NCBI GenBank assembly: GCA_030737835.1
Contig: JAUJYN010000026.1
Span: 718,131-782,130, forward strand
DNA length: 64,000 nucleotides
DNA from: Acorus gramineus
Lineage: Eukaryota > Streptophyta > Magnoliopsida > Acorales > Acoraceae
Direction: 5' to 3'
In this document: piece after piece, positions 47,467 through 58,190 of the stretch
Numbering within the stretch: the stretch's first letter is position 1
Layout of the letters: each line of letters starts with the position of its first letter
Translations under genes and position numbers: made by a program
Notes under the pieces: generated by a model
What the model was told of the DNA's origin: nothing
What the model saw: only the letters and a program-made list of their open reading frames with translations
Databases searched by the model: none

Positions 47467-48250
47467 CTCCCTATGAATGAATATATATATGTGTGTTGGT
47501 TGCTGTTAAGCATGTGTGTATTGTCTCGTTGAGCGGGTAATGAGTGTGGTTGTTTGAGTTAAGGAAGCCGGGTTGTAGCCGTAGGCTCCCATCCGTAGGT
47601 GCCGCCGATGCAGTCGGAGGGGTACTGATCGTGGGAGTATACCAGGTAGGGGCTAACCCGGAAGAGGATTGATGAATGGTGCCGCGAGCGTGGAAATCGC
47701 TCTCCCCTTCGTCGGATCCGCGTAGTACAGCCCCGGCGTTAGACAGGCTCCCGGTCAGAGGACCAGGCGAGCTACGGAGCGGGGAGAGGCTACCGGTGGA
47801 CCAGGGGTGAAGAACAGTCTAAGTCTCTCCCAAAGTCCCAAAAAGTCTCCTGAAAGGAGTGAGGGTGTGGATGAGACAAAGACGCGTCGCCTCGTGACTC
47901 GGTCGTGGTTCGACCGTTCCCATAGAGGTTGGGTCCGGTCTTGAGAAGGATGTTGAATGACATCGTTGGGTGATCATCTAGAGGTAGATGATCCGGAGGG
48001 GTTAGTGGTGTTCTTTTAAATGATGTCTTCTTCCAGTGTTCCTTTCTGGATTAAGGGGCCTTGTGAGGTCGGCGTTGGAACCCGAGCTAGGGTACTTCGT
48101 GTTCCTTGTTTGGTTGTCGGAGTATCCTATATCGGGATTTCATGCTGCTTTCCCGAGGTTTCTTTTCCCAGGTAAGGGATGCCATGGAAGCATCAGATAG
48201 ATGAGAGATCATGTGCGAGTTTGGTTAGAGGTTAAGGCCTTTTGGGCTGA
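47467..48250 (+). other. LTR-like modules occupying the place of pol
   Basis: No coding capacity. The segment around 47700-47900 (GGATCCGCGTAG, then CCCCGGCGTTAGACAGG, then GCTACGGAGCGGGGAGAGGC and ACCGGTGGACCA) and the segment around 48055-48170 (GGGGCCTTGTGAGG, GGGTACTTCGTGTTCCTTG, TTTGGTTGTCGGAGTATCC) are diverged versions of stretches found in the LTR at about 45060-45250 and 44785-44915, but in the opposite order. Confidence 0.65.
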
Positions 48251-48547
48251 GTGGTTTTTGGTGAAGGCATATCTGTGGACCCGGGTAAGACGCTTGCTAT
48301 GTCGAATTGGCGTAGGCCGTCGAACCCTGCAAGGATTCGGAGCTTCTCGAGTTTGACGGGTTATTGTAGGAAGCTTGATGAGGGACTCTCGAAAATAGCT
48401 GTTCCTCTTAACCGCCTTACTCGGAAGGATATCCGGTTCGAGTGGTCCCCTTCTTGCGAGGAGAGCTTCCTGGAGTTTACTCGGAGGCTCACCTCAGCGC
48501 CAATTCTTACCTCTCCGTCTTGGAGTGGTGGGTTCGCAGTTGGGTAA
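48251..48547 (+). pseudogene. Reverse transcriptase/RNase H junction fragment
   Basis: About 99 codons read EGISVDPGKTLAMSNWRRPS, then GYCRKLDEGLSKIAVPLNRL and FEWSPSCEESFLEF, followed by LTSAPILTSP. This is the well-known stretch between the reverse transcriptase thumb and RNase H of gypsy elements. The polymerase palm with the YxDD motif and the RNase H catalytic region are missing. Confidence 0.75.
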
Positions 48548-48613
48548 AGGTGTCCACGATCCTGCTCACGTCATCCCGTTCGAGCCGCTTGTCTCTGAGC
48601 CGGACAGTCATTC

Positions 48614-48802
48614 GTGGAGCAGTCGATTGAGATCATGGACCGCCGCGTGAGGAGGCTCTGCACCAAGACCGTCCAGCTGGTCGAGGTGCGATGGCAGCAT
48701 CGTTCCGGTGTTAAGGACACATGGAAGCTCATGGATGCCAGGTGTGACGCATCTTTTCCCCTCCTAGATGTTTTTGCATATTTTGAGGACAAAATTTCCT
48801 AA
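48614..48802 (+). pseudogene. Integrase C-terminal tail fragment
   Basis: A 62-codon frame with IEIMDRRVRRLCTKTVQLVE and VRWQHRSGVKDTWKL, matching the end of chromovirus integrases (ILDRK..LR...V.LVKV.W.....EEATWE). The usual FxDKIS end precedes the TAA. The purine tract AAGGGGGGAAGAA follows immediately and then the 3' LTR, so the 3' end of the element is intact. Confidence 0.7.
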
Positions 48803-48813
48803 GGGGGGAAGAA

Positions 48814-50154
48814 TGTTATATATGTGTCACTTTTTAGCCTGCTGGTAACCGTTGGAGCATTTTTGGCAGTATTAAAATTTTTAGGGTTTTTCGATCGGAA
48901 CCGCATAATTTCAGACTGTTAGCTATCGTCTGAGCTAGAGGACTCCGATTGAAAATCTAACTGCATATTTGGTGTCCTGGTGCCATTTTAAGCCACTCAT
49001 GAAAATTTCATCAAATTCTGGCATCGTTTGCAAAAATTTCGCAGTTCCAGGGCGTATCCGGGTTTTTAAGTTGCGCATTATATGAAAGGAATCAAAAATA
49101 TCTTTTTACTATTCATCATCCCTACGACTTGCTCTCTCTCTCTCCTCTCCTCCGTTTTTCTTCCGTTTGAGCCCCCTAGAGCCCTCAAAGCTTAAAACCT
49201 AAAGCACGGGAAGTGTAGATCGGGTCCCGATCTACGCTCCGGTGTCTTCAAATCCGAATTCCGACGATCCTAGCCTCCCCGACCTCCCCTTTTCGTCCTC
49301 TGATTTGGCCCATTCCGAGGGACAAGCTAGATCGGGGCGTGAGAAGGCCTTTGGGAAAGGTTTCGGCGCGCGGAGAGCCACCGGACTTCCCCTCCTCCCC
49401 TTGGTAAGCCCCCTTTCCCTCTTTTTCTTGCATAGATGTATGCTAGGGGGGTGATTTTGTGGTTGGGAGGCGGTTGGCGGCGGTGGGTGGCCGTCGGAGG
49501 GCTGTGGGAGGCGGTCGGAGGCTATGGTGGTGGTCGGAGGTGGGTGGTAGAGGAGCTCGGGCTCGGGCAGGATGGCAGGGCAGCAGCAGCAGGCGCAGCA
49601 GCCGCAGGCGCAGCAGGCAGGGCCGCTGGCAGGGCGCGCGCGTGCGTGCGCGCGGGCGTGCGCGCGGGCGTGCGCGCGGGCGTGCGCTCGGGCTGGCGCT
49701 GGGCGTGCCTGGTGCTGGGCGTGCAGGGCTAGTCGGGTGCTAGGCTGGCAGGGCTAGCTGGGTAGGCTGGGAGTAGGGCACCAGTTTGCTGGGCGCGCGA
49801 GCGCGTGCGCGCGGGCGCGCACGCGGGCGTGCGCTCGGGGGGTGCAGGGGGAGGCGTGCGGAGCAGGCTGCTGGGCTGTGCGCGCTGGCAGGCCGGGCGA
49901 GCTGGCTGGGCGCGCAGGCGAGCAGGGCAGGGGCGCTCGGGCATCAGGCGGGCAGTGCCCCGGGCGTGCAGGCGAGCGGTGCTCGGGCCACTCGGCGACG
50001 CGCGCAGGCAGGCAACGCGGGCAGCAGCGCGGGCAGGCTGGCAGGCGCGCTGGGCGCGTGCTGCCAGGCGCGCTGGGCGCGTGTTGCGCGGGCGTGCGCG
50101 TGGACGCTGGGTGAGGGTCCCGGGCGCTGGGCGCTGGGTCGCGGGTACCGGGTG
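48814..50154 (+). repeat. 3' LTR of plus gypsy copy, truncated
   Basis: Starts TGTTATATATGTGTCAC and follows the 5' LTR almost exactly. It has the palindrome at 49215-49235 and a donor-like TTG|GTAAGC at 49404. Compared with the 5' LTR it has one extra 12-bp GCGCGCGGGCGT unit and one extra 15-bp CAG-rich unit. It ends within the GC-rich block. Confidence 0.85.
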
Positions 50155-50705
50155 CCGAAACCTTTCCCCAAGGGCTTCCACCGCCCGGATCTCACTCGGC
50201 CTCCGAAACAGCCCTGATCAGAGGAGAAAAGAGGGTGGATGGGGAGGCTAGGATCGCCGGAATCGGGATTTAAAGACACCGGGGTGTAGATCGGGACCCG
50301 ATCTACACTTCTTGTGCTTTAGGTTTTAAGCTTTGAGGGATCTAAGGGCTTCAAATGGGAGAAAAAGGGAGAGGGAGGAGAGAGAGAGATTTGGTAGGGA
50401 TGATGAATAGTGACATAAGATATTTCTCACCCACTATTTATAGCCGGGTCACTTAAAAACCCAGATACGCCCTGAAACTGTGAAATTTTGGAAACGTTAC
50501 CGGAATTCGATGAAATTTTTGTGAGAGGCTTAAAATGGCACCAGGACACCAAATATGCAGTTAGATTTCCAATCGGAGTCCTCTAACTCAGGACGATAGC
50601 TAACAGTCCAAAAATAAGCGGTTCCGATCGAAAACCGGTAAAAACCAAAAACTGCCAGAACGCTCCAACGGTTACCAGCAGGCTAAAAGTGACACATATA
50701 TAACA
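50155..50705 (-). repeat. 3' LTR (proximal part) of minus gypsy copy
   Basis: On the minus strand it runs from TGTTATATATGTGTCAC (50705) through a canonical TATA box (GGCTATAAATAGT, 50433-50445) and the palindrome (50286-50306) to the sequence just after GAAAGGTTTCGGC, where it meets the plus element. The upstream 300 bp is thus the likely U3 and transcription should start near 50405. Confidence 0.8.
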
Positions 50706-50719
50706 TTCTTCCCCCCTTA

Positions 50720-51290
50720 GGAAATTTTGTCCTCAAAATATGCAAAAACATCTAGGAGGGGAAAAGATGCGGATACGCGTCACACCTGGCATCCTTGAGC
50801 TCTCAAGTGTCCTCGACACCAGAACGGTGCTGCCATCGTACCTCGACCAACTGGACGGTCTTGGTGCAGAGCCTCCTCACGCGGCGGTCCATGATCTCAA
50901 TCGACTGCTCCACGAATGACTGTCCGGCTCAGAGACGAGCGGCTCGAACGGGATGACGTGAGCAGGATCGCGGACACACCCTTACCCAACTGTGAACCCA
51001 CCACTCCAAGACGGAGAGGTAAGAATTGGCGCTGAGGTGAGCCTCCGATAAACTCCAGGAAGCTCTCCTCGCAAGAAGGGGACCACTCGAACCGGACATC
51101 CTTCCGAGTAAGGCGGTTAAGAGGAACAGCTATCTTCGAGAGTCCCTCGTCAAGCTTCCTACAATAACCCTCCAACTCGGGAAGCTCTGAATCCTAGCAG
51201 GGTTCGACGGTCGACGCCAATAAGACGCGACGAGCGTCTTGCCCGGGTCCACAGATATGCCTTCACCAGAAATCACCCAGCCCAAAAGGC
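50720..51290 (-). pseudogene. RT/RNase H and integrase-tail fragments of minus copy
   Basis: The same two pol remnants as in the plus copy occur in the same order (GYCRKLDEGLSKIAVPLNRL within about 51175-51000, and the IMDRRVRRLC tail within about 50880-50720), with frameshifts. Their shared breakpoints show that the deletion predates both insertions. Confidence 0.65.
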
Positions 51291-51369
51291 CTTAACCTCT
51301 AACCAAAACTCACACTTGATCTTTCATCTATCTGATGCTTCCATGGTATCCCTTCACTGGGAAAAGAAA

Positions 51370-51900
51370 CCTCGGGAGGGCACCATGAAATCCCGATATA
51401 GGATACCCCGACAACCAAACAAGGAACACGAAGTACCCTAGCCCGGGTTCCAACGCCGACCTCACAAGGCCCCTTAATCCAGAAAGGAACACTAGAAGAA
51501 GACATCATTTAAATAACACCACTAACCCCTCCGGATCACCTACCTCTAGGTGATCACCCAACGATGTCCTTCAACATCATTTACAAGACCGGACCCAACA
51601 TCATTGGGAATGGTCCAACAGAACTTGGGTCACGAGCGACCCGTCTTCGCCTCATCCACACCCTCACTCCCGAAAGGAGACATTTTGGGACTTTGGGAGA
51701 GACTTAGACTGCTCTCTACCCCTGGTCCACCGGTAGCCTCTCCCCGCTCCGTAGCTCGCCTGGTCCTCTGACCGCGAGCCTGTCTAACGCCGGGGCTGTA
51801 CTACGCGGATCCGACGAAGGGGAGAGCGATTCCACGCTCGCGACACCATTCAATAACCTCTTACCGGGTAGCCCCTACCTAGCATACTCCCAAATTCAGT
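51370..51900 (-). other. LTR-like modules in the internal region of minus copy
   Basis: Counterpart of 47580-48170. The module with GGGGCCTTGTGAGGTCGGCG lies at about 51370-51485 and the module with CTACGGAGCGGGGAGAGGCT at about 51720-51800. Non-coding. Confidence 0.6.
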
Positions 51901-52259
51901 ACCCCTCCGACTGGATCGGTGGCACCTACTGATGGGAACTCGCTGCCAGGACGGCTATAACCCTGCTTCCTTACCCCAAACAACCGCTCTTGACACTCAT
52001 TCATCCAGATACTCCACACACTTGCATAATAACCACCAATTACACACACAACTATCCTTATACTAGAGAGCTGGGAACTTAGGATAATACCTCGAACCAT
52101 GACACCCGAACGCTGCGCCTCCTCGGCCGCAAGCGCTGCAACTCTGCCCTGAACCAACCGCGGCTGAGGAGCAGGGGCACGCCTCGTCGGCTGCACTGGC
52201 TGCTGCTGACGCTGAGGCTGCTGCTGCTGCTGCTGGCGCGGAAGCTGCTGCTGCAAGAA

Positions 52260-53417
52260 CTACGGCTGCTGAGGTGGCACGCGGGGTCGGCCAGCATCAG
52301 GGCAATGGTATCTGATATGCCCGATGCGCTGACAATGGAAGCAGCGCCGCTTCTCCGGCTGCCAGGACTGGATGGGCACTGCCGCAATGGGTGCTGGATC
52401 CCACACTGGCACCGCATCTGCTGGAGGAGAGGCAGCCGCTGACTGATCGAAGCGGGGCCTCTTCCTCTTGCGCTGCCCCTGGTCCCGACTCCCGGAAGGA
52501 CCCTGATCTGCAGAAGGGGTCGGAACCCCCACCTGGATCCCGAGGTCTCTCTCGACGGTCTTCGCTCGAGACACTAAGTCGGAGTACCTCGTGAAAGCGT
52601 GGGCGGTGACGTGCACCCTGATAGCGCTGCTGAGACCCAACTCAAAACGACGACACCGCGTCTCCTCGTCCATCACCAACGCTGGAGCGAATCTGGACAG
52701 CCTCGTGAAGCGCGTAGAGTAGTCAGCAACCGACATGGAACCCTGCGTCAACTGCTCGAACTCCCGCATCACGATCTGGCGCGTCGAGAACGGGAAATAC
52801 TCCTCCAAGAAATACCTCTGGAAACCCGCCCATGTGAGCCGCGCCACTCCCTCGGGGACGTCCACCACTCGGGTAGCCCACCAGTCGGCGGCGTTACCCT
52901 TCAGCATGAAGGTGGCCAGGGCGACTCGCTGGCGATCGGTGCAAAGCATGGCCGCGAAAATGGTATCCACCTCCCTCAACCAACGCTCTGGTGCAAGAGG
53001 ATCTGCCGACTGCCCATGAAACTCGGGAGGATGGAGCTTCAGAAAGGCGCTGAGGCCGCTCTGCCGCACTCGCGCTGCCGCCTCTAGCTCCTCCTCCCTC
53101 TGCAGGGGATCCTCAACTCCTACCGCCGGAACTGCCACAGGAACTGGGGGTACATCGGGTACCACAGGCGGATCTACCACCAAGGGGACCTGCGGAACTG
53201 CCTCGCGGGCTGCCCGCAGCTCCCGAATCTCTCTAGCCTGCTCTGCCAACATCCTCGTCTGTGTCTCCACCAAATCAGCCAACCGAGCGAAAGCACGCTC
53301 CCAAGCAGGAGGCTCCTGCGTCAAGGGCTCTCCGGTAGCATCCTCGTCTCTGGTAGGTCCGGAAACCTCCAAAGACCGAGAGGGACCTCGTCCGCGCCGT
53401 CCTCTGCGAGGAGGCAT
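52260..53417 (-). CDS. Gag of minus gypsy copy, intact 385-codon frame
   Basis: Starts MPPRRGRRGRGPSRSLEVSG and is open to a TAG at 52260-52262. It has the Gag capsid region (FLKLHPPEFHGQ, MLKGNAADWWATRV, RYFLEEYFPFSTRQIVMREF, ELGLSSAIRVHVT) and a CX2CX4HX4C zinc knuckle (CFHCQRIGHIRYHC) near the end. It binds and packages element RNA in related chromoviruses. The same frame stays open beyond the TAG for about 60 codons: a Gln-rich linker and QGRVAALAAEEAQRSGVMVR, the beginning of protease. The stop is therefore probably a point mutation of CAG rather than the natural end. It is the best-preserved frame of the family here and could still make a nearly full Gag. Confidence 0.82.
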   Translation of the reverse strand: MPPRRGRRGRGPSRSLEVSGPTRDEDATGEPLTQEPPAWERAFARLADLVETQTRMLAEQAREIRELRAAREAVPQVPLVVDPPVVPDVPPVPVAVPAVGVEDPLQREEELEAAARVRQSGLSAFLKLHPPEFHGQSADPLAPERWLREVDTIFAAMLCTDRQRVALATFMLKGNAADWWATRVVDVPEGVARLTWAGFQRYFLEEYFPFSTRQIVMREFEQLTQGSMSVADYSTRFTRLSRFAPALVMDEETRCRRFELGLSSAIRVHVTAHAFTRYSDLVSRAKTVERDLGIQVGVPTPSADQGPSGSRDQGQRKRKRPRFDQSAAASPPADAVPVWDPAPIAAVPIQSWQPEKRRCFHCQRIGHIRYHCPDAGRPRVPPQQP

Positions 53418-53536
53418 ATCAGCACCCTAAGAAAACCAGACACTAGGATCAGAATACTCATATCGAAATCCTAGGACTCATCTCTACGAAGGGAAGACAA
53501 TTGGCTCTGACAGGACCAGGCTCTGATACCAACTTT

Positions 53537-56236
53537 TGTCACGCCCCAGGGCGGCCGTCCCCGGGACGCGGCAGGTGTATATATCATATCAGAGGCCTAC
53601 ACATGAGGTCAAATACATATACTCTAAACCACAGATAAAAATGACAACATAGATCAAACAAGGCTGACATAATATATACACAATATAGCGGAAGCTAAAA
53701 CTGAGTCTGTAAATAAAACATATTACAGACTCGATACACAATCATACGTCCTGTGAGAGCCAATATACATAGAAACAACTGAATATATACAGACGCGTGC
53801 CAAGCACGGAAATAAAATACATACAGCCAAGAAAAGGGATGCTGATAGCCTCTGGCACTCGCGGACGTAGCGCTGCTCCGCTACTGAAGGAATCCCTCGG
53901 AAAGCTCCAACTGCTGCTCCGGCTCCAGCTCAGGCTCAGTGGCAACTGGGGAAAACATATGCGAGGGGTGAGCCACACGCTCAGTGAACGGCACAACCCA
54001 TGCATCACAGACAATATTGACCACAACATATTAATCCAGCTATTCATCCCGCCTCTAAGGGGCAGGAACAACATAAACATTAATCCATCTTAAACCACAA
54101 TTTCCATAACCCAGATCATACCCTCACCTTTACCCCTCAACAAGGGACTCAGGATGTTGGGACTAACAATCAACCATAAACAAATCCAGCGGGTCGCTCA
54201 TCGCCAACCCACTACACCCTCACCCTCACCTTTCCAAAGGTGACATAGGATTTTGGGACTGACTAGGCTGTTGGTCACCCTTAGTCCACCGGTAGTCTCT
54301 CCTCCACTCCGTAGGCCGCTTGGTCTCCACCCACAACTTCAGCACAGTCCGAAACCAAATCAGGAGGTGCCTACTGATGTGGGTCCTCTGAAGGACGGCC
54401 TTTCTAACGCTGGGGTAGCCTCTACCGGATCCAACGAAGGGAACAGAACAGCCTATCCATACGCATATGATCCACTCGGATCCGCCGACAACACATCTCT
54501 ACCACTCAAATGTCATGAACTCTTCAGAGTTCCTCCAGGGCGCATAACCAAGATGCGGGGAAACATGTACAATAAAAGCAAGGTTGGAATATCATTGGGG
54601 GAAAGAAACTCGGGAGGGCGGCGTGAGTTCCCGATATAGGATACCCCGACAACCAAACAAGGAACACGGAGTACCCTAACACGGGTCTCACCGCTGTCCT
54701 CGCAAGGCCCCTCCCCTATAATATTCACTAACATGCTAATAATCATACCAATCATACAACATTATTTATAATATTATTGGGATTAGAAACCTTGGGAGGG
54801 CAGCGTGAGTTCCCGATACAGGACACCCCGACAACCAAACAAGGAACACGGAGTACCCTAACACGGGTCTCAATGTTGACCTCGCAAGGCTCCTCCCTAT
54901 AATATTATCTAAGGCATGCGATTTAACATACACTAGCATTTAATTTAATAAATAAACTAGTAGGACGCATGCATAGGCCGAGGTTTCCTATCATGAAACA
55001 CAGGGGCATGGTGCATGGCTCATACACATATCCTAAGGGTGCAAGTCCCTAACATACAAGTCTAGAGTAGCATGCATTCTACATTTAAATCATGCAAGCA
55101 TGGAATACGTATTACCACAGGTTAATATACATCCATGGCGCCCCAGGAGAAGTCGGTATACGCCCAAGTGCGTATAACGCCTCTCTACTGGGTTGGATTG
55201 TCCCACTCACCGGTATCTGGGTCGTCGCGCGACCGTCCGTCTAGATCTGCAAGACAGACATTCAATATGGTGAGTTAAAATCCACAAATACTACAAAATA
55301 CACAAGAACATACATAAACCCACAACTAAACTCCTAACACTCGGGCAAACGTGCATACGATCCGCACGCACGCTAACCCGAGCACTCCGGCAAGTACCCG
55401 CACGGCCGGCAACCACCCGCACGGCCACCCGACCGCCCGGGTGCACCGCCGCGCCTCAGCCCACGCACCCCGCGCACCGCCGGGTTCCTGCCCGCCGCCG
55501 AGCCTCCCGGGTGCACCGCGCGCCCCCTGCGCCCCAGCGCAGCCGCCCGCGCACACCCCGCACGCCATCGCTGGCCCGCGAGCACCCCGCACGCCCCGCG
55601 CGCAGCGTCTCGCCCCGCGCGCACCTCCAGCCCCCATCCGCACGCACTCCGCGCGCACCTACCACCCTCTACCCGCGCGCACCACGCGCGCCACCCGCTC
55701 GCACCCACTGCACCCCCCGAGCGCACGCCCGCGCGCGCGCCTACGCGCACGCCCTCGCGCGCCTGCTGCCTGCCGCACGCCCGAGTGCCCTGCGCCCCAT
55801 GCGCAGCACCCGCGCGCGCCCTGCCCTCACGGCCATCACCCCCAGCACCGCCGCCCAGCACCTCGCGCACAGCTCGCCCAGCTCCTCGCGCACAGCTCGC
55901 CCAGCACCAGCCGCTCGACCAGCACGCCCACCGCCTGCAGCACCACCCGAGCGCACGCCGCGCGCACGCCTGCGCGCACGCACCCACACGCCCGACCACC
56001 TGGTGCCCCACGCTGCTGCGCCTGCTGCCAGCGCTCCCGGGACAGCCACCCCACCTACCCGAGCAGCCTAGCTCCCCTACCCGAGCACCCACTCACCACC
56101 ACCGGCCACCCCCGGCCTCCGACCACCACCCCAGCCCTCCGACGGCCACCCACCGCCTCCGACCACCACCCAACCTCATTTCCACCCTCCTAACATACAT
56201 CTAAGCATGAAAAGAGGGGAAAATAGGGCTTACCAA
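53537..56236 (-). repeat. 5' LTR of minus gypsy copy, 5'-truncated
   Basis: On the minus strand it ends ...GGGCGTGACA at 53537 and is recognisable back to TTGGTAAGCC at 56236, which is the candidate splice donor region. The promoter and palindrome part is missing. It contains two modules (54592-54722, 54775-54897), a 36-nt candidate exon (55211-55246), and the GC-rich block (55360-56170). Confidence 0.82.
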
Positions 56237-56513
56237 TTTAATGACATTTAATTTCACCGAATCTATGATGGCCATGACTGAATGAATCGGTAATAAAGGG
56301 GTGGACAAGGCATTAGCTCTCATCTAGATTCATATTATATCATTTTATTATTCATTTTGCATCAATGATTGTTAATTTTTTTCTTTGAGGCATCACATAC
56401 ATGATGACATGAAAAATGCAAAAATTTTATTGTATTTGGATTATTTAATGGTTAATTTATTAAAATATTTATTCTATTTTGAATGACTGAATTTTATTAT
56501 CCATTTTAAAGGT

Positions 56514-57050
56514 ATGGATCAGGAAGTCATAACAAATAATGACATTTGTCTGATAGATAGTGCAACAACTCATACCATTGTGAAAAACCAGAAGTTTTTC
56601 TCTGATTTAGTATGCAAGGTGTCCACCATTGCTGGACCAGTTAATATTATTGAAGGTTCTAGAAGAGCCCATGTGATATTACCAAATGGTACCCACCTAT
56701 TCATCCAAAATGCACTATATTCCAACAATTCTAAAAGAAATTTGCTTAGTTTTAAAGACATGAAGATGAACAAGTACCATATTGAAACAAGCAATAAAGG
56801 TAACAAAGATTTTCTTTGCATTACTTCTAGTATTGGAAGCCTGAAGTTTACACTAGAAAAACTCCCTGCACTATCCATAGGATTATACCATACAGTACTC
56901 AGCATTGTAGAAACACACTTCATCATAAGCGTGAAGCTCAATGATAAGTTTACCCATATAGTAATTACATTTGTATCGGGTAAACTTATCACTAGACCTT
57001 TTCTTAAAATCACATCTAAGCCTCTATCTTTTTTTACAAAGACTCCATGA
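56514..57050 (+). pseudogene. Copia protease and pre-integrase region
   Basis: The frame begins near a degenerate Asp-protease motif (CLIDSATTHTI) and continues with the NIIEGSRRAHVILPNGTHLF and NLLSFKDMKMNKYHIET segments typical of copia protease. The following pre-integrase zinc-binding region (HxRLGHP type) is lost, apart from a trailing SGKLITRP phrase that normally follows its second Cys pair. Non-functional. Confidence 0.75.
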
Positions 57051-57777
57051 TGATATTTGTGGCCCAATTCACCCTCATAGTGGACCTTTCAAATATTTTA
57101 TGATTTTAATTGATGCATCTACTCGTTGGTCATATGTTTGCTTACTCTCTACTTGTAATTTGGTATTTGCTAGATTACTTGCTCAAATTATCAAACTTAG
57201 AGCACATTTTCTTGATCATTACATTAAGTCCGTTCGATTAGATAATGTTGGAGAATTTACTTCTCCAATTTTTTATGATTATTATTTATCACAAGTTACT
57301 TATATTAAAAACCCAGTTCCTCATGTTCATACACAAAATGGTCTAGTGAAATCTTTGATCAAACGTTTGCAACTTATTGCAAGACCTTTACTCATGCAAT
57401 CCAAATTACCCGTGTTTGCTTGGGGACATGCTATCTTACATGCTGCTAAGTTAATTAAACATAGGCCGACTTCTTATTACCCTTTTTCACCTTCACAACT
57501 TGTGTTAGGCTTTCAACCTAACATTTCACACTTGCGTAAATTTTGTTGCGCAGTGCAGGTTCCTATCCCACCACCACAACATATAGAAATGGGTCCCCAA
57601 TGTCGTTTGGGAATATATGTTGGCTATGAATCTCCTTCTATCATTCGTTATATGGAACCATTGACAGGTGATGTGTTTACTGCTAGGTTTGTTGATTGTC
57701 ATTTTGATGAGACACTCTTCTCGCCGTTAAGGGGAGGGAAGAACATGCCACAAGTACGTTCCGTTCCTAAAGAATGA
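57028..57777 (+). pseudogene. Copia integrase core, catalytic Glu replaced by Lys
   Basis: HDDICGPIHPHSGPFKYF, then LIDASTRWSYVCLLST, then VRLDNVGEFTSPIF carry the two Asp of the DDE triad. The third position, normally Glu in NGLAES, reads NGLVKS here. The rest follows closely (LIKRLQLIARPLLMQSKLPV, AWGHAILHAAKLI, YVGYESPSIIRYMEP). This would insert cDNA in an intact element; this copy is catalytically dead. Confidence 0.8.
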
Positions 57778-58190
57778 CGAGAACTATCGTGGAATACTTC
57801 CACTTTGTTTCATCTAGACCCCGTACCGCTCAATGCAAAAATGAAGTACGAAGGATATTGCATCTTCAGAAGATTGCAAATCAAATTCCTGATGCATTCA
57901 ATGATGCAGCCAAAGTGACCAAATCACATGTACTAGCTGCAAATGTGCCAGCCCGAATAGATGTCACAAGAAGTCAAACTAAAAATTTGATGGCAAATGA
58001 ATCTACTGCATGCCAAAAGCGTGGAAGACCTATAGGTTTTACAGATTCAACTCCCCGAAAACAAAGATCAAATAAAAAATCATGCCCTAATAGTACTCCA
58101 GAGATTATGAACAACAGATTTACTTTCTCTAAAGCTCTAGAAGAGTATAATGTCCTTGAAGAGACACGAGTCCGTGAAGTGACCATTTAA
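57774..58190 (+). pseudogene. Copia integrase-RT linker region
   Basis: Contains RTAQCKNEVRRILHLQKIAN, QIPDAFNDAAKVTKSHV, NVPARIDVTRSQ and a basic KRGRPIGFTDSTPRKQ segment, the usual linker in this copia lineage. It is shifted relative to the integrase frame by a stop. Confidence 0.7.

Larger units (their letters stand above)
42508..50154 (+). mobile_element. Long-LTR gypsy element, plus copy nested in the minus copy
   Basis: 5' LTR 42508-46029, primer binding site, gag with one stop, pol reduced to fragments, purine tract, and a 3' LTR from 48814 that is cut at about 50154. There it joins the minus-strand 3' LTR head-on. The missing part of the 3' LTR (about 2.2 kb), the second target duplication and the matching middle of the host LTR were lost in one event. 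The two LTR copies of this element are nearly identical except for repeat-number changes in the GC-rich block. Confidence 0.82.
41571..56236 (-). mobile_element. Long-LTR gypsy element, minus copy, interrupted and truncated
   Basis: Read on the minus strand: 5' LTR 56236-53537 (lacking its first roughly 600 bp), primer binding site 53531-53520, intact gag, a mostly deleted pol, purine tract at about 50720-50706, and a 3' LTR. The 3' LTR survives as 50705-50155 and 42507-41571, with a plus-strand relative inserted between. The two LTRs are nearly identical where they overlap (41571-42507 against 53537-54470), so this is a young insertion. The right boundary joins copia sequence directly, so no target duplication can be tested; the left flank is TAATC. 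Confidence 0.82.

Noticed and set aside
43140..50150. Regular repeats as a CRISPR array
   Set aside because: Plant nuclear DNA; the repeats are degenerate LTR units without uniform spacers.
52260..52262. TAG between Gag and protease as programmed readthrough
   Set aside because: The plus copy has no stop at this place and has a different TAG elsewhere, so independent mutation is the simpler reading.
55351..56193. 280-codon open frame and overlapping frames
   Set aside because: Same GC-rich LTR block in the minus copy; low-complexity product.
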